From assembly GCF_001696685.1 (NCBI RefSeq), contig NZ_MBFG01000024.1, positions 1 to 11,404 on the forward strand: a DNA stretch of 11,404 bases, read 5' to 3'. Shown piece after piece: positions 5,246-11,404 of the stretch. The notes beneath the pieces were generated by a model. That model was not told the DNA's origin. It made no database searches and saw only the letters and a program-made list of their open reading frames with translations. Numbering within the stretch: the first letter of the stretch is position 1; each line of letters starts with the position of its first letter. Origin of the DNA: Nosocomiicoccus ampullae (GTDB lineage: Bacteria; Bacillota; Bacilli; Staphylococcales; Salinicoccaceae). The position numbers were made by a program, and so were the translations under genes.

Positions 5246-7855
5246 TTATATTTTTCGCTTTAATTCCTCATTAATCATTGCTTCGATTTCTTTACGTTCG
5301 TCAAAGTCATGAGCTGGCATAACATATGTACCCTCAATTGCTTCCATCATTATATCTTCTTTTTCTTTTAGACGCTCATATATTTTTCTATCAATTGTAT
5401 TCGTCTCAAATTTTTGTCCTTCTAACATAAAATAATAATAATTAGTTTCTGCATCATCAGGTAAACCCAATCGGTGTATACGGTCTCTAGACTGTAACAT
5501 GTGAGTTAGATTAAATGAATACTCTAAATAAACAGCATCATGACACACATGGTGAAGTGAGACAGACTCTGCTAATGTATGTGGGTTAGTAATCAATACA
5601 TCATATTTGTTATTTTGAAAGTCTGTAATGATTTTATCCCTAGTCTCTAAATCAATTCCACCATAAACGAAAGCGACTTTTAAACCTTTTTGCTCGAGTT
5701 GACTTGCTAACTTTTGCATCGTGTCTACAAATATACACCAAACAATTACGGTTTTTTTCTCATTAACTAACTCGACAATTTTTTCTTTTGCTTTATTATA
5801 TTTAGTGGATTCACTGATTGTGTCAATAAGCTGCAATTCATCTTCAGTGAACCTAGGGGAATCTTCCATTTCATCAAAGTACTCAAAAACAACCTCATCA
5901 TCATCAAATTTATCTGGATCTTCAAATTTATTAGTAAAAAGACGTTTATCTAGATTACGCTTTAACAGTTTAGGATTTGAAGAGAATTGTATTAATCGAG
6001 CGTATAAGACAAACGGTTGATGACGGTATTTTTTCCATAGTAAATCCAACACATCTTGCTCTTCTTCAGACGCTTCGTAACTATAAATATTATCTCTATT
6101 CGGTTCAGGCACTCCAAGCTCTGCCTTTGAAATTCTCCAATAAAATGGGTATAGACAATCGTTAAAGTCTTGAACATTACTGACATCTAAACGTTTTAAT
6201 TGACTTGCATCATATTTAAAATATTCATCATACTCATCTCGATAAAGTATTTTTAAAAAGTTATGAACATCTTGATATCCATTAGGTATCGGGGTTCCTG
6301 TTAAAACAAATCTATAATTAGCATTCTGTGCAACATCAATTGCAATTGGACCTCTCTTAGATTCGACCCCTTTAACCTTATGTACTTCGTCATAAATAAC
6401 CATTGTTTTATCATCGATTATTCTTTCGAGATGATTTTTGTATCTTCCAAGAGACTCATAGTTAAATAAGAATAGATTATAGTTATTTACGTTTCTAGTT
6501 AACATGTCCTCGCTAAATCCACCCGAGTGTATATCTAGTACTCTCAGTTCTCTTTTCCCTCCAAAAACTTCTTTAAATTCATCTCTCCATGATTTAAACG
6601 AGTTTTTAGGACCTATCATTACAATCTTATCGACTAAGTTTTTCTCTCTTGAAGAAAGGTAAGCATACGTTCCATATAGCATTGCTGTTTTACCAGAACC
6701 TGGGACAGAAAAATTGCCGCTTCTTTTCATAACAGCCATATAGTAACTGACCCATGCCTGAGCTTCTCGTAACGGTCGACTGACCTCTTTATTAACTATA
6801 TTTACAAAATCTTTAAAGCTTTCTTGCAAGCTTGTATCTTTTGACTTAATTAACTTGCCTTGTTTTGAAACTTCTTCGATTTTATAAATACGACTCTCTA
6901 TAAATTCATAAACTGAATTAGAAACCTCAAAATTAAAACTATGTCTTACACTCGCTTTTTTTACTAACATGATTAAATCTTGAATTTGTCTGTAGTTCAA
7001 ATTATCGTTTACATGCCAAAATTCGTCGTTCTTAAAATAACCTGTTGAGCGGAGCTTTCTAAACTGTCGATGATTATAATTTAAATTATCTGAGCTTAGA
7101 TTATTCAATATCCTTAGGTTTGACCCCTGCATATAGAACACTATTGCATCAGGAGTTAGAACAGTTTTGTCTACAATAATTTTTCCTTCACTGAACTCAG
7201 ATAAACGCTTTATTATTAAATCGTTAAAATCTTTCACAAAAACAAAACTACGATCACCACTACCATCCCAAAGTCTGTCGAATCTTTTATCTAAATTACG
7301 AACTGGTTCATTACCAGATGGTAACCAATCTTTATTTACAAAGATACTTTCGTAATTTTTGAGTATTGCTGCTTCTGAGACATTTAAAGACCCTTGGAAA
7401 GCTAAAGAATTATTATAATTATCCTTGACGATACCAAACTTATCATGGAACAAACCTTCACCTTTAGTCATGAAACCTACTTTGATATCTACAAGACCAA
7501 TTTCAATTAAATAAGCAAGGTTTGCAATATTCTTTTTAACATTCAAATCAGTCATATTCTTATTATCTAAAGCATCGAGTAAATTTTGTTTAATAGAAGT
7601 TCTATTTTCATATCCCTGCTTTATCAACTGGTAGTCTTTTTCTGATATTTCTTCAGAAATAATCAATTTTACTTTACCTTTATTACGTATTAATCCTTCT
7701 ATTCCTTCAGAAAGATATGCAAGTGAAGCCGAGTTGAAAAATCCTGCTACTCGTTTATACTCTACTGCCTCTCTCAATACTTTATTAAAAAAATCATTCG
7801 CTAGATTATCATCAGCCGTATTATAACCTGATTTAACATCTAATTTATTCAGCAT
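5246..7855 (-). CDS. Phospholipase D-like nuclease fused to SNF2-type helicase
   Basis: An 869-residue two-part enzyme. Residues about 1-200 form a PLD-like domain with one HKD motif, HDKFGIVKD (137-145), and the companion GSLN (155-158). One HKD per chain implies that two chains dimerise to make the active site, as in single-HKD nucleases. A helical linker follows. The SF2/SNF2 motor spans about 365-815: Walker A PGSGKT (385-390), DEVH box (489-492), motif III LTGTP (518-522) and motif VI QSRDRIHRLG (788-797). It therefore probably translocates on DNA using ATP and cleaves or nicks it. The start chosen is ATG 7855, nine bases after AAGGGAAG; TTG 7861 is possible but too close to that site. 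It overlaps the ParB-like gene by 11 bases, implying translational coupling. PLD-helicase fusions are common in anti-phage systems, but this one is not matched to a named family. Confidence 0.9.
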   Translation of the reverse strand: MLNKLDVKSGYNTADDNLANDFFNKVLREAVEYKRVAGFFNSASLAYLSEGIEGLIRNKGKVKLIISEEISEKDYQLIKQGYENRTSIKQNLLDALDNKNMTDLNVKKNIANLAYLIEIGLVDIKVGFMTKGEGLFHDKFGIVKDNYNNSLAFQGSLNVSEAAILKNYESIFVNKDWLPSGNEPVRNLDKRFDRLWDGSGDRSFVFVKDFNDLIIKRLSEFSEGKIIVDKTVLTPDAIVFYMQGSNLRILNNLSSDNLNYNHRQFRKLRSTGYFKNDEFWHVNDNLNYRQIQDLIMLVKKASVRHSFNFEVSNSVYEFIESRIYKIEEVSKQGKLIKSKDTSLQESFKDFVNIVNKEVSRPLREAQAWVSYYMAVMKRSGNFSVPGSGKTAMLYGTYAYLSSREKNLVDKIVMIGPKNSFKSWRDEFKEVFGGKRELRVLDIHSGGFSEDMLTRNVNNYNLFLFNYESLGRYKNHLERIIDDKTMVIYDEVHKVKGVESKRGPIAIDVAQNANYRFVLTGTPIPNGYQDVHNFLKILYRDEYDEYFKYDASQLKRLDVSNVQDFNDCLYPFYWRISKAELGVPEPNRDNIYSYEASEEEQDVLDLLWKKYRHQPFVLYARLIQFSSNPKLLKRNLDKRLFTNKFEDPDKFDDDEVVFEYFDEMEDSPRFTEDELQLIDTISESTKYNKAKEKIVELVNEKKTVIVWCIFVDTMQKLASQLEQKGLKVAFVYGGIDLETRDKIITDFQNNKYDVLITNPHTLAESVSLHHVCHDAVYLEYSFNLTHMLQSRDRIHRLGLPDDAETNYYYFMLEGQKFETNTIDRKIYERLKEKEDIMMEAIEGTYVMPAHDFDERKEIEAMINEELKRKI

Positions 7856-9065
7856 CTTCAAGAACTTCCCTTAAATCTTTTACAAGATTCTCAGCTTCAG
7901 ATAAGTAGTCATTAAATCCGTTTCTTAGTTCATCATTAAAATAGGTTAAAGAGTTTTTATCAACTTGTTTAATGTTGTTTACTGCTTTTCTCAGTGCCTC
8001 TATTGGTTGATTTCTAGCGTCTTCTAATTTACTGCTATCTACTGCATCTTCTGTTACTTGAATGATGTTTTCTTGGATTTCTATAGGCACATTAACAATA
8101 CCTGTTTTTTCGACTTCATCTTGAACTTCATTACTTGAAAGTACTTCATCAATCTTGTCTAGTGTATCTTCTGACTTCTCTAGTAATTCTTCTTTAAGCC
8201 TTTCGTCTTCTAATGGCTTTCTTAAGGCACGAATCATTCTAGTTGGGTCTTCTTTAAGCGTTAATAGGTTAGCAAAAAGAAACTCTTTAATTTCAAACAG
8301 TTTACTTTGATCTAATTTTCTTGATGATAAAATTAGATGAACTTCTCTTAAAGGTCCATCTACCTTTTGTTCCCTAGCAATATGAAACTTTTTAGGTTGG
8401 TGAAGAAACTCTAAATACTCTAGGAGTAATTCGGCAACTTCTTTATCTTTCTTCACTTCTGATTCTTTCATCTGAGCGTCTCGTGCATACTCTTTAATTG
8501 TGAATAAAGGTTTTCCCGTGTTTATATCTTCTGCGATTAAAGTTTCGTAAATGTCTACAAGCCTCTCAACTGGATTATAATCTACTCTTGTTTCTAGGCC
8601 ATGCTGTAGATTTAGCTCTAATCTCTTAACATCTTTTTCATTATAAATTTTTCTATCTAAAATGACTGCGTCGATGTATTCAAACTTCGCACTATTACTC
8701 TCTTCTCTATTTAGTTGTCTTAAAACAGTAAACCTTCTATTACCATCGATAACAATACCATCAGATAAAACTACCGCTGGCTCCATTTGACCTAGTTCCC
8801 TTATATTATTCTTCGTATTATTAAATGCTTTAAAGTTACTATCAACAATGAACTTTTCGATAATTTTGTTAAATTCTTCTTTATCTTCTGGTAAAGGCCC
8901 TTCTTCATCTAAATATTGACTTACAAAAGTCGCAATTCTACCATTTTTCACATTATATTTTAAATGGTTTATCGGTATTCTATAAACATTAAGTACTTCG
9001 GTCTTTCCTTTCAATGGTAATTTCTTAGTCGATATTTTTTCGAAAGTTTGTTCCATTAAATTCAT
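7845..9065 (-). CDS. ParB-fold protein with DGNRR box
   Basis: A 406-residue protein with a ParB/sulfiredoxin-type N-terminal domain. Visible are VYRIPINHLKYN with a nearby NGR (about 27-43), GQMEPAVV (92-99), and DGNRRF (107-112) at the place where chromosomal ParB carries GERR, the CTP-binding box. YNPVERL (163-169) and a helix-turn-helix-like stretch beginning FTIKEYA (188-194) follow, as in ParB. The C-terminal half (about 250-406) is charged, mostly helical and without known motifs. The ATG at 9065 has GGAG eight bases upstream; GTG 9074 overlaps that GGAG and is unlikely. It sits 15 bases after the large repeat protein and overlaps the helicase. No ParA partner or parS site is seen, so a partition role is doubtful. 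A DNA-loading or nuclease/NTPase role with the helicase is inferred. Confidence 0.8.
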   Translation of the reverse strand: MNLMEQTFEKISTKKLPLKGKTEVLNVYRIPINHLKYNVKNGRIATFVSQYLDEEGPLPEDKEEFNKIIEKFIVDSNFKAFNNTKNNIRELGQMEPAVVLSDGIVIDGNRRFTVLRQLNREESNSAKFEYIDAVILDRKIYNEKDVKRLELNLQHGLETRVDYNPVERLVDIYETLIAEDINTGKPLFTIKEYARDAQMKESEVKKDKEVAELLLEYLEFLHQPKKFHIAREQKVDGPLREVHLILSSRKLDQSKLFEIKEFLFANLLTLKEDPTRMIRALRKPLEDERLKEELLEKSEDTLDKIDEVLSSNEVQDEVEKTGIVNVPIEIQENIIQVTEDAVDSSKLEDARNQPIEALRKAVNNIKQVDKNSLTYFNDELRNGFNDYLSEAENLVKDLREVLEDAE

Positions 9066-9080
9066 ATCACACACTCCATA

Positions 9081-11404
9081 TTATCTATAAATTTCTTTAT
9101 AATAATCCTCAGCATATAAATAAAATCTCTCTAGTTCGCGAGAATAAAATATATCTTGGTTCTCTAATTCTCTAATTACATGTAATCTATCCACTTCAAA
9201 CCCTGTTCGGATTTTTGTATCTTCAATAAAGTCATAAATATCAACACTTTTATTATAGACTAATATCTGGTCCATATAAAAATCAGCAAATGTTAATCTA
9301 CCTTCATCCCTTTTATAGAATAGATAAGGGGTTGAGCGATTTAATCTATGAAACTCATCTGAATTGATTAAAATCTGTTCATAAAATTCAATTGGATAGC
9401 CCAATCCTAATAAACGATTGTCATACTTTTTTTCAAGTAATAAAGGTACTGTAAAATACTTTATGTCATCTAGACTCTTAATAAACTCAATAAACTCAAT
9501 AAGTACATCTTTTTTCAATGATTCATTATCTACATAATTGTTAATTACCACATCTGAACTGTAATGTAATAAATCAAAATTTTTAAGAGAGTTACTTACA
9601 AACTCTTTACCTCTAACTGTATTAAGTATTTTATTGTTCTTTATTCTTATAATACGGGTTTCACCTAAATAATCTATTATCGCCTCTTCTACGTCATCAT
9701 ACAAATCAGTTGAATATACAACACCACGTTCAGCAGCAAAGCCATAATCTTTTAAATTAGTCATACTTAATTTATTTTCTTTTAATATGCTTTTCATATC
9801 ATCATAGGTATAGATATTTTCTTTAAAATCTATTTTCTTTAGTTCAGTTTTTGTTTTCTTTACTTCTTCAGCTTTATTTAAATTGATTTTGACATAGCCA
9901 TAATTATTGTTGATTTCATGATATGAAGCATATTTATTATTATGATATTCACGTAATAACTTTTTTAGTGTTTCTATATTCTCTATACCATGCTCATTTA
10001 GATGTTCCGAATGATTCTTATAAAGCGTGGTTACTGAATAACTTCCATATTTTAAATCTTTAAATAAAGCATTTAGAACATTATATCTATACGTCTTACT
10101 TCTTTTACTAGAAACATCAAGAAAATATTTTAGTGTACCGTCCGGCATATGTAGAGTATCTAACCTTATGAATTTTGGTAATTGCTCTAAACTTAATAGT
10201 AACTTTAAAAAATCTTCTATTGATGTAATACCAGCTCTAGTTAAGTAATTATGATGTCTAACAAATAATATATTTAAGCTAAAGCGACCCGGATTTAAAT
10301 TATCTAAAACTGAGTATAGCCAAACTTTTACATTTGTATTGTCTCGATCTAATTTTTCTGATTCTTTTTCAACTATATTATCGTCAGAGCTTACCTTATC
10401 ATCACTACTAGTTTCTAACACATTTTCTGAGTCTTCTTCAGTTTTTTCATTGATTAAATCCTCTTCACCACTATCTTTCCTTTTTTCAAATGTAGATGTA
10501 TCAGGGTTTGAAGACTCTACATAGTCTATTTCGTTGTCTATTTCGTTAACTTTCAAGTCTTCTTCCTTTTTTTCGCTTTCTAATGTATCTATATAATCGT
10601 TTTGTTCTACCTTTTCATTATCTTCATTTTCAATCGCTTCTTCTATATTATTGGAATCTCTTACAATTACTATAAAACCAGTTTTTGCAGTATTTTTAAT
10701 TACAACATTAATATTACTAGGTATTTGTTGTAACAATGTTTTTAGAAGCATTTTATTATCCATGGCATTAAACTCTAAAACTTCGAAATAATTATCATAA
10801 ATATCTGTTAAAGTATATGTGCCAACTTTCAAGTCATCAAGTATGTCTCTTACAACGCTTAATTTATAAATATGGCTTTTGTTCTCGCCTATTCTTATAT
10901 AGTCAAAATATTTACCATTTGAAGAGTGCAATTCAAAGAACTTCGATAAAGTTGATAGCTCTTTAAGTCCTTTTTCTAATTGACTAATTGTATTTATACC
11001 ATTATTCCTAAGTATCTCTTCATTTCTTTTGTATAAAAACTCTATGCTATAAGAGGTAGTATCAAGGGTATTTACGATATTGAATAACACTCTTTTCACT
11101 TCAGGATTGACATAAATTTTTTCTTCGATATCTTTATGTATGTTATCTTTAATATTTTTTTGGTTCTTTTCTGTTTCAACTAATTCTACTTCTGTCTCAG
11201 AAGAATGAATTGTTTTATTATCATCATATTTTTTATTTTGATTTTCAATTAAATTTTTTTGAGTATTATAGTTTGAGTCAATTACCATTAATGAAGAATC
11301 ACCATATGAAGTTTTAACAAATCTATAGTTATTTGGATATTCATCTAACTTAAAGATGTTATATTCAAATTCTTCAAAGGTTTTAATATTTATATTTGAT
11401 AATT
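9081..11404 (-). CDS. Large repeat protein with winged-helix-like units, 5' end beyond window
   Basis: The frame stays open to the right edge: 38 codons precede the first internal ATG at 11288, which has no ribosome site, so the N terminus is outside. At least 773 residues are visible. Numbering from that ATG, four units of about 72 residues share a pattern of hydrophobic helix, Y/F-S/T-h-x-x-LY, then G-I-x-x-I-x-x-L and a closing beta pair: 64-134, 139-211, 320-392 and 400-470. Units 1 and 3 resemble each other, and 2 and 4 share DLK-x-G-x-Y, so a two-unit block was duplicated. An Asp/Glu-rich linker (about 212-319) separates the blocks. The 38 edge codons look like the end of another unit. 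The C-terminal part (490-735) has a diverged unit near 591-663. I do not recognise the family. DNA binding is inferred from fold-like spacing and operon context. Confidence 0.75.
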   Translation of the reverse strand, partial: LSNINIKTFEEFEYNIFKLDEYPNNYRFVKTSYGDSSLMVIDSNYNTQKNLIENQNKKYDDNKTIHSSETEVELVETEKNQKNIKDNIHKDIEEKIYVNPEVKRVLFNIVNTLDTTSYSIEFLYKRNEEILRNNGINTISQLEKGLKELSTLSKFFELHSSNGKYFDYIRIGENKSHIYKLSVVRDILDDLKVGTYTLTDIYDNYFEVLEFNAMDNKMLLKTLLQQIPSNINVVIKNTAKTGFIVIVRDSNNIEEAIENEDNEKVEQNDYIDTLESEKKEEDLKVNEIDNEIDYVESSNPDTSTFEKRKDSGEEDLINEKTEEDSENVLETSSDDKVSSDDNIVEKESEKLDRDNTNVKVWLYSVLDNLNPGRFSLNILFVRHHNYLTRAGITSIEDFLKLLLSLEQLPKFIRLDTLHMPDGTLKYFLDVSSKRSKTYRYNVLNALFKDLKYGSYSVTTLYKNHSEHLNEHGIENIETLKKLLREYHNNKYASYHEINNNYGYVKINLNKAEEVKKTKTELKKIDFKENIYTYDDMKSILKENKLSMTNLKDYGFAAERGVVYSTDLYDDVEEAIIDYLGETRIIRIKNNKILNTVRGKEFVSNSLKNFDLLHYSSDVVINNYVDNESLKKDVLIEFIEFIKSLDDIKYFTVPLLLEKKYDNRLLGLGYPIEFYEQILINSDEFHRLNRSTPYLFYKRDEGRLTFADFYMDQILVYNKSVDIYDFIEDTKIRTGFEVDRLHVIRELENQDIFYSRELERFYLYAEDYYKEIYR

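Noticed and set aside
5721..6186. Several short frames on both strands within the helicase gene
   Set aside because: All overlap the conserved helicase region, lack ribosome sites and show no family resemblance.
7845..9065. Chromosome or plasmid partition ParB
   Set aside because: No ParA gene or parS-like sites are visible, the GERR box is replaced by DGNRR, and the gene overlaps a nuclease-helicase.
10339..10524. Plus-strand Ser-rich open frame within the large repeat protein
   Set aside because: It is the antisense of the Asp/Glu-rich linker; Glu and Asp codons read in reverse give Ser/Phe-rich nonsense.
10340..10640. TCTTCT-like low-complexity DNA considered as a tandem repeat
   Set aside because: There is no fixed period; it is simply codon bias from an acidic protein linker.
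1..11404. CRISPR array, tRNA, rRNA, transposase or insertion-sequence ends
   Set aside because: No regularly spaced direct repeats of suitable length, cloverleaf-like sequence, transposase frame or terminal inverted repeats were seen.

Overview
The window reads as part of a low-GC Gram-positive (Bacillota) chromosome. Supporting this are the AT-rich sequence, strong AGGAGG-type ribosome binding sites, TTG starts next to good Shine-Dalgarno sites, sigma-A style promoters and compact U-tailed terminators. A Bacillales or Staphylococcaceae-like host is my best guess from the protein flavour, but nothing here fixes the genus. Every gene I can support is on the minus strand, so transcription runs from high to low coordinates.

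Right part (11404 to 5200): a tightly packed set of three genes ending in a strong intrinsic terminator. First is a large protein, cut by the right window edge, built from repeated winged-helix-like units and an acidic linker. Fifteen bases later comes a ParB-fold protein carrying a DGNRR box. Overlapping it by 11 bases is a fusion of a phospholipase-D (HKD) nuclease domain with an SNF2-type helicase. A DNA-binding scaffold, a ParB-like protein and a nuclease-translocase look like a DNA-targeting, probably anti-phage or anti-plasmid, module. I cannot match it to a named system. The promoter, the start of the first gene and possibly more genes lie beyond the right edge.

Middle (5200 to 4829): one 80-residue orphan gene with its own candidate promoter and a terminator-like hairpin. 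It separates the module from the next operon.

Left part (4820 to 154): a four-gene acid-sugar catabolic operon: DeoR-family regulator, DUF1537 four-carbon acid-sugar kinase, PdxA2-type 4-phospho-acid dehydrogenase and GntP-family permease. A TTTACA-17-TATAAT promoter stands in front, with three TTAACA repeats spaced exactly 31 bp apart, one inside the promoter core and one forming half of a perfect palindrome. The pathway would be uptake of D-threonate, D-erythronate or a similar acid, phosphorylation at C4, then oxidation and decarboxylation to dihydroxyacetone phosphate. The operon ends in a clear terminator at about 154-190.

The far left edge (1-40) holds an inverted repeat and a ribosome binding site for a further minus-strand gene that begins just outside the window. 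No tRNA, rRNA, CRISPR array, transposase or insertion sequence is visible, and no gene-free stretch exceeds about 205 bases.
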